This document shows, piece by piece, positions 27,062 to 35,813 of a stretch of 64,000 bases of DNA; position 1 is the stretch's first letter, and each line of letters begins with the position of its first letter. The translations under genes and the position numbers were made by a program. Source of the stretch: JACMRI01 sp043778625 (GTDB taxonomy: Bacteria > Bacteroidota > Bacteroidia > UBA4408); NCBI GenBank assembly GCA_043778625.1, contig JAYWFU010000044.1, positions 23,281 to 87,280 on the forward strand, given 5' to 3'. The notes below the pieces were generated by a model that was not told the DNA's origin, searched no databases, and worked only from the letters and a program-made list of their open reading frames with translations.

Positions 27062-28906
27062 TTAATTCCAATAAATTTTAACCATACCATTAGTACCTGT
27101 TGTTACTGCATTGCCTCCTGTAGCGCAGCCTGCACATAAATCAACATCGGCAGCATTACCAGGTGTTTGCAATGCGCCTATTGTTACTGTACCCAAACTA
27201 CCACCACCACCACCACCTGCAGCACCGTAATCACTAGCTATTATATTTACGCTACCTGCAGCACCTCCATTGGTGTTTCCACCTCCGCCGCCTCCACCAT
27301 CGCCAGCACCTCTATTAACACCAATTTGCCCTACTCCTGTTCCATTGCCTGATGCAGCTCCACCTATGGTACCTGTACCTCCAATAGCGCCCGCTTGCCC
27401 ACCTGCTCCTGCATTTCCGCCTGCCCCATTAGGGGCTCCTGCGTTTCCGCCACCACCAGCGCCACCACCACCACCTGCTACCGCTAAGGTAGTACTAGTG
27501 GTAGAATTTATTACGGCAGATGAACCTGCACCACCACCACCTGAGCCAGAAAATCCTGAAGTTCCTGCCGTTCCTCCATTTCCTCCGTTGGCATATCCAA
27601 AGCCTCCTACTCCGCTACCTGTACCTGCCACATTAGTGGCTCCAAAGGTACCCGCACCACCAACATATACTTGCAGTACATCACCTGGTGTAACTGCAAC
27701 TGTAACTGTAGAATAGGCGCCACCACCACCCTTACCACCTGTATTACCACCATCATTACCGCCACCTCCACCACCTGCGCCCCATACTTTGATAGTAGCA
27801 GAGGTCATACAACTAGGAACAGTAACATTTTGAACTGCACCTGTATAATTAAACGTTTGTGAACTCACAATGGAGGCGTTGTAGGTACTACTCGACATTC
27901 TTGACCATATTGTCCCGTTCCAATACTCAAGTATATTACAATCTACATTATACACCATAAGTCCTGCTGCAGGTGAGGGAATAGCTATCATTTGAGCGGT
28001 AGTCATACGAGGAGGTAAAAAACCTTGATTAGTAGCCGTTACGTCTAACTTTGCTGAAGCATTAGGGCTAGTTGTACCTATACCCACATTGGCGGCGTTT
28101 ACTCCCGTACCGCCTAATACAATGGCATTACTTGCGCCTACCTTAGCGTTAAAACCTATAGCAGTAGCGTTAGTAAAATTATTAACTGTAGCATCAGCAC
28201 CGCTACCTACATAGGTGTTACTAGTTCCTAAAGTGTTTGTAAAACCTGCTCTATAACCTACTGCGGTATTATCAGCAGTAGTAGTGTTTTGTAAAGTTTG
28301 TGCGCCAAACGCAGTGTTTCTACTTGCATTAGCATTGGTTAAGCTCAGGTATCCACCAGCGGTATTGCTACCTCCGCCAATATTAGTTTTTAAGCTACCT
28401 GCACCTATTGCGGTATTATTAACACCTGTTGTGGCCAATAAGGCATCGACTCCTAAACCAGTGTTAAGCGTGTTTATTATACCAGCTTGTGTAGCATTAC
28501 GTTTAAATACTATATCAGTAGCATCGGTTGTACCAATAAAATTAGTACCTGCCGATGTACCTGCATTGCCTAACAATGACCAATCATTACCTCCTGTGCC
28601 TCCACTTAAACTTACCCATTTGGCACCATCCCAGTAGTAGTAACCAGGTAATACGTTATTGGGGCTAGCGCCTGCCGTAGCAGTATTGTATACTAATAAT
28701 GAAGTTAAAGGTGCTGTAATAGGGCCTGCAGCATTAGTAGCGGTTAGTGCCACACGAGGCACTAACATACCTCTATTGGTACTTACTACATCAAGCATAG
28801 CACTAGCGTCGGGTACTGCGCCTGTGCCGTTAATACCTACATTTTGAGCGTAAGTTAATATAGTAATTAATAATAATGCGGTTGATAATAATAATTTAGT
28901 TTTCAT
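27062..28906 (-). CDS. Fibre-like secreted protein: YadA-like head repeats and glycine-rich C-terminal domain
   Basis: A 614-residue exported protein. After a signal peptide (about 1-20, ending TYAQN) comes a module VGINGTG...AMLDVVSTNRGMLVPR (about 22-55) followed by LLVYNTA, shared with the genes at 35814 and 63379. Residues about 150-280 contain YadA head-type repeats (NNTAIGAGSL, NTAFGAQTL, NTAVGYRAG). A second VGIG...LDV...PRMTTAQM module follows near 283-330. The last 230 residues form a glycine-rich domain with long GGGG tracts, ending NGMVKIYWN; this domain type also occurs in phage tail fibres. There is no T9SS sorting domain. It is cotranscribed with the T9SS cargo gene upstream (31-base gap). 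A trimeric fibre or adhesin is inferred. Confidence 0.8.
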   Translation of the reverse strand: MKTKLLLSTALLLITILTYAQNVGINGTGAVPDASAMLDVVSTNRGMLVPRVALTATNAAGPITAPLTSLLVYNTATAGASPNNVLPGYYYWDGAKWVSLSGGTGGNDWSLLGNAGTSAGTNFIGTTDATDIVFKRNATQAGIINTLNTGLGVDALLATTGVNNTAIGAGSLKTNIGGGSNTAGGYLSLTNANASRNTAFGAQTLQNTTTADNTAVGYRAGFTNTLGTSNTYVGSGADATVNNFTNATAIGFNAKVGASNAIVLGGTGVNAANVGIGTTSPNASAKLDVTATNQGFLPPRMTTAQMIAIPSPAAGLMVYNVDCNILEYWNGTIWSRMSSSTYNASIVSSQTFNYTGAVQNVTVPSCMTSATIKVWGAGGGGGGNDGGNTGGKGGGGAYSTVTVAVTPGDVLQVYVGGAGTFGATNVAGTGSGVGGFGYANGGNGGTAGTSGFSGSGGGGAGSSAVINSTTSTTLAVAGGGGGAGGGGNAGAPNGAGGNAGAGGQAGAIGGTGTIGGAASGNGTGVGQIGVNRGAGDGGGGGGGNTNGGAAGSVNIIASDYGAAGGGGGGSLGTVTIGALQTPGNAADVDLCAGCATGGNAVTTGTNGMVKIYWN

Positions 28907-28937
28907 AGTTATTTTAAATTGATAATGAGTAATTGAG

Positions 28938-30221
28938 CTATTGTATGATTATTTTTTTGGTATATGTACCCGTAGCGTTAGTTAGTGTAATAAAATAAAT
29001 GCCTTTAGCTAAATAAACTGTTGATAGTGTAATTTGATTATAGCCTTGACTAAATGTATGGGGTACATTATACAATGTTTGCCCTAACACATCAGTAAAT
29101 ACTACGTTTTTAGTTTCTTCTTGAGCCGTATTAACTGCAAGTACTATGGTTCCATCATTATTAACGTTCGCTTTGTTAAATTCAAACGCTGAAAAATTAG
29201 CCACGCAATTTGCACTAAATACATCACTGTATTCGTAGTTACCATCGTAATCAGTTTGTTTTAAACGATAATACGTTTGGCTAGCTAAAGTGTTAATATC
29301 AGTGTAAGTATATTCTTTATCTATACTACTATTACCAGCTCCTGCAATAGTAGCAATAGGTTCAAACAAAATACCGTTAGTGCTTTTTTCTATGGTAAAA
29401 TAATTATTGTTGGTTTCGGTAGCGGTTATCCAATGTAGTTGTATAGTTGCATTAGCGCAGGTAGCACTTATTGTTTTTAGTTTAATTGGTAATGGGTTAG
29501 TACGATCAGTAAGCGTCCAGGCGGTATAAAAATCGAGTAATGCAACGGTAGCTGTTACAGTATTGGTAACTGTATTAACTGTCCCCGACAAATAATCGCC
29601 CCAAATATTGCTTGTAGTATTAAAACGTTGTGCTTGTAAGTTAGTTTCAGTTATTGTATTACCTGTGTTTGTTGCCCATTCATCGTCGAGATAAGTAAAC
29701 GTTAAGTTTATTGAAGGCTTTGCAGAGTAGCCACTAGCATTTACGAGCCAAAATCTATCTATGGCATAGTCTGACCCGTTGGTACCTGGTGCAGTACTTT
29801 GGCTCATGTGTGTAACCATGCTAGGTTTGTAGGTATTATTGTCCCAGCCTGTGGCTGTGGTAGTTGCTGCCACGTTAGAAAAATCAATTACACCACCTGC
29901 ACCAATCCCTCCTACAATAACTGCTAAACCAACATCTACCTTATTAGTTAAGGTTGCACCACGCAAAAACGGAACGTTAATAGCGGTAGTATTTGTCCCT
30001 AATGGGTAACGTAATTTGTGAAATTCTTTTTCGGCAATAATACCACCACTTGCACTTACTGTAATAGGTGTAGCAGGTATTGCGGTACCCCCTAATACCG
30101 TAAATAAGGGTGAACCACTTGTACCCCCGTTCATTACCAAATACCCTCCGTTGTTAAACACTAGCTGAGCTTGAGTGTGTATGGCAAAAAAACTGAATAG
30201 AACGGCTAATTTTGCCTTCAT
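28938..30221 (-). CDS. T9SS type A sorting domain-containing surface protein
   Basis: A 427-residue exported protein with a signal peptide (about 1-18, ending TQAQL). The N-terminal domain (about 20-235) has the NGGYLVMNGG...KEFHKLRYPLG pattern seen in uncharacterised Bacteroidota surface proteins. An FN3-like region (about 245-335; HWITATETNNNYFTIEKS, YRLKQTDYDG) precedes the T9SS type A sorting domain (about 345-427; YLAKGIYFITLTN, TKKIIIQ). It is the first gene of a unit with the glycine-rich fibre protein. A 7-2-7 inverted repeat (30312-30327) lies upstream. Function unknown. Confidence 0.83.
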   Translation of the reverse strand: MKAKLAVLFSFFAIHTQAQLVFNNGGYLVMNGGTSGSPLFTVLGGTAIPATPITVSASGGIIAEKEFHKLRYPLGTNTTAINVPFLRGATLTNKVDVGLAVIVGGIGAGGVIDFSNVAATTTATGWDNNTYKPSMVTHMSQSTAPGTNGSDYAIDRFWLVNASGYSAKPSINLTFTYLDDEWATNTGNTITETNLQAQRFNTTSNIWGDYLSGTVNTVTNTVTATVALLDFYTAWTLTDRTNPLPIKLKTISATCANATIQLHWITATETNNNYFTIEKSTNGILFEPIATIAGAGNSSIDKEYTYTDINTLASQTYYRLKQTDYDGNYEYSDVFSANCVANFSAFEFNKANVNNDGTIVLAVNTAQEETKNVVFTDVLGQTLYNVPHTFSQGYNQITLSTVYLAKGIYFITLTNATGTYTKKIIIQ

Positions 30222-30311
30222 GATTTAATATGTAATTTGCATTTAAAAAATATGTTAAGAAACCTTGTGTCTTTTAATACAAACTAAAACACTGTACAAT
30301 AGTAGTTTAAC

Positions 30312-30327
30312 CTTACTTTTAAGTAAG
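30312..30327. promoter_or_regulatory. Short inverted repeat upstream of T9SS cargo
   Basis: CTTACTT and AAGTAAG (30312-30318, 30321-30327) form a perfect 7-bp dyad with a 2-base spacer in the 168-base gap before the minus-strand gene at 30221. An operator role is only a guess. Confidence 0.3.
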
Positions 30328-30389
30328 TATTCTATTAATTTTATACACAAGTATAATAAATTAGTTTAAAAAAAACAAGAATTTAGTTT

Positions 30390-32801
30390 TTATTTTTTGA
30401 GTGCTCGCATACGCTGTACCATAGCTATTGCCGAACCTATTACCATAATTAATGCGCCTATCCACAATACGTTAATACCTGGGAATACAATGGCTTTCAT
30501 TACAATAAATTCTTTTTGCAAATTATTATTTTCGGCCAGTACTATGTCTATTGAGCCATCGGCGGTATTCAATTCTTTAAACGTTAGGCGCAGACCAAGG
30601 TCTTTAACTTCAGCTTCAATGGGTACTAAATAATTATCGCGTATTACATATAATGGTTCTATGGTGCGGGTTTGCTTGTTTATGTCTAATACTTTAAAGC
30701 GTGCTGCCAATGCTATATCCGTAGGTTGTAGCTGTAGCTTGGCTTTATCAACGTCTTTAATTAATCCTTCTAATATTAGCATGGCGTTAGCCGCAAAAAT
30801 AGTGTCGCCAGTGTGTATGCCTTTTTTTAATGTTTCTCTAAAATCGTTGTCGTGTTGTTCGCCTAGGTCTTTGCTGAGGTCGGCGTAGGTAATGTGGGTG
30901 TACACATCTTTACCCAAAAAATGGCGTGTATCAGGCTCAGCAATATTACCCATGCGTGCATTGGTTTGTATTATTGGGCTTAGTGTAAACTCCTTGCGAA
31001 ACGTACCGTTGGGGTTGCGTTGCAGGTAATCCATGTCGTAATAAATATTTACGCCCTCCTTGCGTTTGGTGTGGTACACCACGTAATAGTTACCTAATAG
31101 CGTGGTGTCGCCTTTGTTAAGGAGTACGTTTTCGTTGTTTTTCATACCCTTATCTAAGCGCTCAATATCCGTTTGCCCTACGTTGCGGCTTATTATCGTT
31201 TGTTTGTATTGCGATATTAGCGTACCTAATAATATCAACCCAAAACCAATGTGTGCAATGGACGAACCCGCTTTGTTTATTTTACCTTTTAATATTCGTA
31301 ACCAATAATCAGCGTTGGCACATACTGTAAACACTGACGTTAGGCACAAGGCCACCATTGCCACTGCTGATATTTGCATTGTGTAACAAATAATCAGTGT
31401 TATTACTACTGATGCTGCAAACGAGTACAGCAGCGATTGTGCTACTTGTTTAACATCGGCTTTTTTCCAACGAATAAATTGTGTAACTGCCATAAGTAGT
31501 GCTATCATTACTGCAAAGGGCGTTTGCCACGAATTGTAATAATTAATAACATCAGTTGGAGGTGCGTAATTAGTACTAAAAATTTTATTAATAACGGGTA
31601 ATGAGGTAGTAAACAATATTTGAAAGCTGGCAATAATTAAAATAAGTGTACCAATAAACATCCAAAACTCACGGCTCCACAGCTCATCATCTTGCTGTTG
31701 CGACGGTAGTTCTTTAAAACGAATAGCCAATAAATAGATACTTGCGGCAAAATAAAACACTAAAAACACGAGCAGTAATCCGCTCATACCCATGTCAGTA
31801 AAGGCGTGTACGCTGGAGTTACCAAGTATTCCGCTCTTGGTTAAAAATGTAGAATATACAATTAATAAAAATGATAGTATGGTTAGTAGCAACGCACTAA
31901 ACACTGAGTTATTGTTATGCTTGTAAATAAGTATAACGTGCATAGCCGCTACCATTATTATCCATGGCACTAACGATGCGTTCTCCACAGGGTCCCATGC
32001 CCAAAAGCCTCCAAAACTCAAGCTTTCGTAAGCCCATGCCCCGCCCATTAATATACCTGTGCCTAATATACCTACACTAAATATCGTCCAAGGTAATACT
32101 GGTTTTATCCACTCGGCATACTTACGTTGCCACAATGCGGCTATGGCGTAGCTAAACGGAATAAGCGTGCTTGCAAACCCTAAAAACAAGGTAGGCGGGT
32201 GAATAGTCATCCAATAGTTTTGGAGTAATGGGTTAAGTCCTCGTCCGTCAATGTTTTGTAGGTAGGTACTTATTTTTACAAACGGCATCTGTGCCATGTC
32301 GGGGTGTTGGCGCAGGAGTGTAAACGGGTTGCTCCCCATACGATAATCAAAAATAATGACACCTAATAGCATACAACTTAAAAACGCTTGCACGCTGGTA
32401 AGGCTTGTCATTACAGAGGTTTCCCACTCAGTACCTTTACGTAAAATGATTACGCCCAATACTGCTTGCCAAAACAACCAAAGCCAAGTGCTACCCTCTT
32501 GCCCTTCCCAAAAGCACGAAAATATGTAATACATAGGCAAGGCCTTGCTACTATGTTGAAACGCATAATAATACTCAAACATATTATTAAACAAAATGTA
32601 AAATAATGTAGCGCCAATACCCACCACGCTTAGCACGTGCGCTAGGTATGATGTGCGGGCTATAGACTTCCAATTAAGATTAAGTGGTTGCGTGGTTGCA
32701 AACCAATAACTTACACACGATAGTAGTGCTGCAACAAACGATAGTACTATAAAAAAATTGCCTATTTGCCCTGGTAATAAATGTTCGCCTACGAATTCCA
32801 T
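30390..32801 (-). CDS. ccmF: CcmF/NrfE/CcsA-type cytochrome c heme lyase
   Basis: An 803-residue polytopic inner-membrane protein that attaches heme to CxxCH motifs of c-type cytochromes on the outer face of the membrane. About 14-15 hydrophobic segments occupy residues 15-530. The heme-handling tryptophan-rich (WWD-type) motif appears as GGFWAWDPVENASLVPW near 262-278, preceded by GGAWAYE. A periplasmic domain (about 540-770) and a final transmembrane helix close the protein, as in CcmF. It lies 166 bases downstream of the seven-heme cytochrome gene, a likely client. Other Ccm genes are not in the window. CcmF and CcsA names overlap in this phylum, so the symbol is provisional. Confidence 0.88.
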   Translation of the reverse strand: MEFVGEHLLPGQIGNFFIVLSFVAALLSCVSYWFATTQPLNLNWKSIARTSYLAHVLSVVGIGATLFYILFNNMFEYYYAFQHSSKALPMYYIFSCFWEGQEGSTWLWLFWQAVLGVIILRKGTEWETSVMTSLTSVQAFLSCMLLGVIIFDYRMGSNPFTLLRQHPDMAQMPFVKISTYLQNIDGRGLNPLLQNYWMTIHPPTLFLGFASTLIPFSYAIAALWQRKYAEWIKPVLPWTIFSVGILGTGILMGGAWAYESLSFGGFWAWDPVENASLVPWIIMVAAMHVILIYKHNNNSVFSALLLTILSFLLIVYSTFLTKSGILGNSSVHAFTDMGMSGLLLVFLVFYFAASIYLLAIRFKELPSQQQDDELWSREFWMFIGTLILIIASFQILFTTSLPVINKIFSTNYAPPTDVINYYNSWQTPFAVMIALLMAVTQFIRWKKADVKQVAQSLLYSFAASVVITLIICYTMQISAVAMVALCLTSVFTVCANADYWLRILKGKINKAGSSIAHIGFGLILLGTLISQYKQTIISRNVGQTDIERLDKGMKNNENVLLNKGDTTLLGNYYVVYHTKRKEGVNIYYDMDYLQRNPNGTFRKEFTLSPIIQTNARMGNIAEPDTRHFLGKDVYTHITYADLSKDLGEQHDNDFRETLKKGIHTGDTIFAANAMLILEGLIKDVDKAKLQLQPTDIALAARFKVLDINKQTRTIEPLYVIRDNYLVPIEAEVKDLGLRLTFKELNTADGSIDIVLAENNNLQKEFIVMKAIVFPGINVLWIGALIMVIGSAIAMVQRMRALKK

Positions 32802-32844
32802 GATGCTATAAATATGTTAGTACTAATCAATAGTAATTATTGTA

Positions 32845-32852
32845 CAAAAATA
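32845..32852 (-). promoter_or_regulatory. Promoter -7 element of the heme lyase gene
   Basis: Minus-strand TATTTTTG is an exact TAnnTTTG match, 43 bases before the start codon at 32801. Confidence 0.45.
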
Positions 32853-32967
32853 ATAAATAATGTGTACACCTTGAGTGCTTAATACATTAATTACGATACT
32901 GCTACACGCTTAGGTTACCAGTGTGTATGCCCAAGCAATAGTTGCTAATTGCAACACTACTAGCTTA

Positions 32968-34980
32968 CTAATTTAGCTGTTGTAATACTTGTTTTGCCTT
33001 ACTACAATTGGGGTGTGTGCTTAGGCAATGTTGTAATAGTTGCTTTGCCTCGTTGTTTTTTTGTTGGTATAGTAGTAATCCTGCCTTGTTAAGTAGGGCA
33101 GTTTCGTAATCGGGGTCAAGCGCTAGGGCAGCGTTATATAGCTGTTCGGCTTTAGTTAGGTTGCCTTGTGTGGCTAATAAAAAACCATAGTTAGCCAAGG
33201 CAGCTACGTGTTTTGGGTTTTGGGTTATTACAAATTCAAACTGTTGTTGTGCTAAACTCGCGTTACCAGTGCTAGCAAGTAGTGTGGCGTATTTTACTTT
33301 AAAATCTAACGCATAAGGTGCTAGTGCACACGCTTTAGCATAGTAGGTTAGTGCGTTATTAATTTGGTTGGTGTTGTTGTAGGCTACAGCTATGCGGTAG
33401 GCCGTCCAGGCATGGGTATTGTCGTACGATTGCTTAACACAATGTGTGGTAAGCATGTAATTGTTGCTTAGCTTATTTACGTGAGTAAGCAACGTGGTGT
33501 ACTCCTCTTTTAAAAAATATACATTAACCACAGCGTCAATTGTTAATTGCAATTGTTGGGTAGTGGTGCGTTGCAAATAATGTAATGCACTATCTAAGTA
33601 AGCAGCATTAATTTCAAACTTTTCGTACTGCGCAATGTATGCTCTTGCAGTTGTTAATGCGCTGGGTTTACTATCGTTAATGGCCTTGAGCCCAATAAAT
33701 GTTTTTACTAAATTAGTTTTGTGCTTAGTTACAGGCACTCGTATGTAGTGGTCGTGTACTGTTACGTGGGGTATATCAATGCTTCCGCTCGGTGGCATGT
33801 GGCACGCCACGCAGTTAAGCATGTTTGCACTTTGTTTTTTGTTGGCTTGTAAGTATTCGTTTTGTAAATTATGCGTAGGGTTAGCGTGGCATTTAATGCA
33901 GGCGTTATTAAAAATTTGCGTACCTGTTTTTTTAACACTTACGTGAGGGTTGTGGCACGTAACGCACGTTAAGCCATTAACATAGGGGCGCAGTGCCTTA
34001 TTATTTACTTTTTTTAACGAGGCTGTAAAACATTTGCTTTGTTTTAATCTATCTGCATGGCTTGCCATTATAAACTCATCATCGGCATTTTTATACTTGG
34101 GCAAAAACACCGTCATTACATCGGCAAGGCGCATTCCAGGTTTAAAATCAAAAAACGATTTGTCTTTGCTAAGTACCGCATTGCCCTGTAAGTGGCAGCG
34201 CGAACAAAGGTCAAACTGCTTGTCCACGTGTAGTTTAGCAGGGTTTACAATACTATAATCAATAAATTTGGAGGTGTCGGTAACGTCGCCATTGGCAAAT
34301 TTTTCTACGTGCAATTGCCCTGGTCCGTGGCAACGTTCGCAGCCAATACCGTTGGGTATTTCATCGTATTTGTTTTCGCTCCCTAACACAAATTTAGGAA
34401 ACGAATTGTGGCACGACATGCACTCCAATCCTATCTTACGTGCAAAGCGAGAGTTATGCCCGCTCTCAAACCCAGGCGGAAAATCCCATTGTTGTTTTTG
34501 TGCATAATACGTCATAGGCATTTGGCACACATAGCCATTGGTAGTATACAAATGGGAGTTAGTGTGCTGTCCGCTACCTATTACGTAGTCCACCAGTTCG
34601 TGGTGTAAGTAAGTAGTATCTTTGTTTTGCAACCTGTACTCAGTTATTTGTAACCGCTTATTGGCAGTCCATTGGGCTATGTAATTATAGTTTAATAGCT
34701 TATCTTTTAACACATGCGGCGTACTGTAATCGGCTATTGATTTTTGTTGGGTGGCCACATCAAACGATTTGCCCATACCAGTTTCTTTAAACGTTTCGTA
34801 AATGCTAGCGTGGCACTGCGCGCACTTGGCCATACCTACATATTTTACTGTATCGTTGTGGTTTAAATACTGGTTAGCAGTAGTAGTGTTAGTAGGTGTT
34901 GTGGGTGCAGTGCAATTAACCACACCTACGCTTATTAGCGCAATAATTAAAATAAATAAGCCATTTAGTTTAGTGTACAT
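32968..34980 (-). CDS. Seven-heme c-type cytochrome with C-terminal TPR domain
   Basis: A 670-residue exported multiheme cytochrome. Seven CxxCH motifs are visible: CAQCH, CMSCH, CERCH, CSRCH, CVTCH, CIKCH and CVACH, spread over about residues 50-400. The first is followed by the TGMGKSF segment typical of the cytochrome c554/NrfB-like TPR family. Residues about 510-670 form at least four tetratricopeptide repeats (NYGFLLATQGNLTKAEQLY and neighbours). The N-terminal hydrophobic segment ends in VVNCT, a weak lipobox, so lipoprotein anchoring is possible. It sits just upstream of a CcmF-type heme lyase. Role in periplasmic or outer-membrane electron transfer is inferred; the electron donor and acceptor are unknown. 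Confidence 0.9.
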   Translation of the reverse strand: MYTKLNGLFILIIALISVGVVNCTAPTTPTNTTTANQYLNHNDTVKYVGMAKCAQCHASIYETFKETGMGKSFDVATQQKSIADYSTPHVLKDKLLNYNYIAQWTANKRLQITEYRLQNKDTTYLHHELVDYVIGSGQHTNSHLYTTNGYVCQMPMTYYAQKQQWDFPPGFESGHNSRFARKIGLECMSCHNSFPKFVLGSENKYDEIPNGIGCERCHGPGQLHVEKFANGDVTDTSKFIDYSIVNPAKLHVDKQFDLCSRCHLQGNAVLSKDKSFFDFKPGMRLADVMTVFLPKYKNADDEFIMASHADRLKQSKCFTASLKKVNNKALRPYVNGLTCVTCHNPHVSVKKTGTQIFNNACIKCHANPTHNLQNEYLQANKKQSANMLNCVACHMPPSGSIDIPHVTVHDHYIRVPVTKHKTNLVKTFIGLKAINDSKPSALTTARAYIAQYEKFEINAAYLDSALHYLQRTTTQQLQLTIDAVVNVYFLKEEYTTLLTHVNKLSNNYMLTTHCVKQSYDNTHAWTAYRIAVAYNNTNQINNALTYYAKACALAPYALDFKVKYATLLASTGNASLAQQQFEFVITQNPKHVAALANYGFLLATQGNLTKAEQLYNAALALDPDYETALLNKAGLLLYQQKNNEAKQLLQHCLSTHPNCSKAKQVLQQLN

Positions 34981-35123
34981 GTATACTAATTGATGCGTTT
35001 AAAAGTGTACTTAATACGCACATCAAATATACACAACAACTGCATTGCTTGGTATATAACTACACAACAATATGTAATAAATTACTACGCTTTGGGTTGA
35101 GTGCAAACTACCTTTATAAATAA

Positions 35124-35151
35124 GCACTAAAAGCAAACTACGCTTTAGTGC
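35124..35151. promoter_or_regulatory. Imperfect hairpin upstream of rnhB
   Basis: GCACTAAAAGC (35124-35134) pairs with GCTTTAGTGC (35142-35151) with one bulged base. It lies just before the rnhB -7 element within the 210-base gap between divergent genes. Whether it matters is not clear. Confidence 0.3.
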
Positions 35152-35162
35152 ATAGTTTTAAC

Positions 35163-35170
35163 TATTTTTG
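35163..35170 (+). promoter_or_regulatory. Promoter -7 element of rnhB
   Basis: TATTTTTG is an exact TAnnTTTG match, 20 bases before the rnhB ATG at 35191. Confidence 0.5.
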
Positions 35171-35190
35171 AAATTAATAAACACAACACA

Positions 35191-35799
35191 ATGGCATTAG
35201 TTACCCGTAACAAATTATTAAATTACCTATTACCTAACCTAATTGAGGCAGGTTGCGACGAGGCAGGGCGAGGTTGCTTGGCAGGCCCAGTAGTAGCGGC
35301 TGCAGTTGTATTACCCGCTAGTTTTTATCATCCGTTGCTCAACGATTCTAAACAATTAAGCCACAAGCAACGTAACGAGTTACGCCCTATTATTGAAGCA
35401 GAGGCCATTGCTTATGCCGTAGGATTTGTTGATACTATTGAAATTGATAAAATAAATATACTTAACGCATCAATACTGGCTATGCACAAAGCATTACACA
35501 GTATAATAAAAACTACTAGTATAGCACACATAATAGTAGATGGTAATAGGTTTACACCGTTTGAAAACATACCACACACCACCGTTGTAAAAGGCGATGG
35601 TAAGTACGCAAGCATAGCCGCCGCAAGTGTGTTAGCTAAAACTTATCGCGATGAATATATGTTGCAATTACATGCTACTTACCCACATTATTTGTGGGAT
35701 AAAAATCAAGGATATCCTACCAAGGCGCATAGGCAGGGCATTGTTAGCCATGGTGTTACGCCTTACCATAGGTTGAGTTTTACATTACTTGCTACGTAA
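35191..35799 (+). CDS. rnhB: Ribonuclease HII
   Basis: RNase HII, which cuts the RNA strand of RNA-DNA hybrids and removes single ribonucleotides from DNA. The 202-residue length is normal. The catalytic acid pair is in GCDEAGRGCLAGP (Asp23, Glu24). DSKQLSHKQR lies near 50-59, the third acidic residue in IIVDGN near 115-120, and GDGKYASIAAASVLAKTYRD near 132-151. Cytoplasmic. It ends 14 bases from the convergent fibre-like gene. An exact -7 element precedes it. Confidence 0.97.
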   Translation: MALVTRNKLLNYLLPNLIEAGCDEAGRGCLAGPVVAAAVVLPASFYHPLLNDSKQLSHKQRNELRPIIEAEAIAYAVGFVDTIEIDKINILNASILAMHKALHSIIKTTSIAHIIVDGNRFTPFENIPHTTVVKGDGKYASIAAASVLAKTYRDEYMLQLHATYPHYLWDKNQGYPTKAHRQGIVSHGVTPYHRLSFTLLAT

Positions 35800-35813
35800 A
35801 CGGTACTTACTAG

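Noticed and set aside
27270..27716. Proline-rich plus-strand ORF of 148 codons
   Set aside because: It is the reverse complement of the glycine-codon tracts of the fibre protein on the minus strand; no signal peptide or family likeness.
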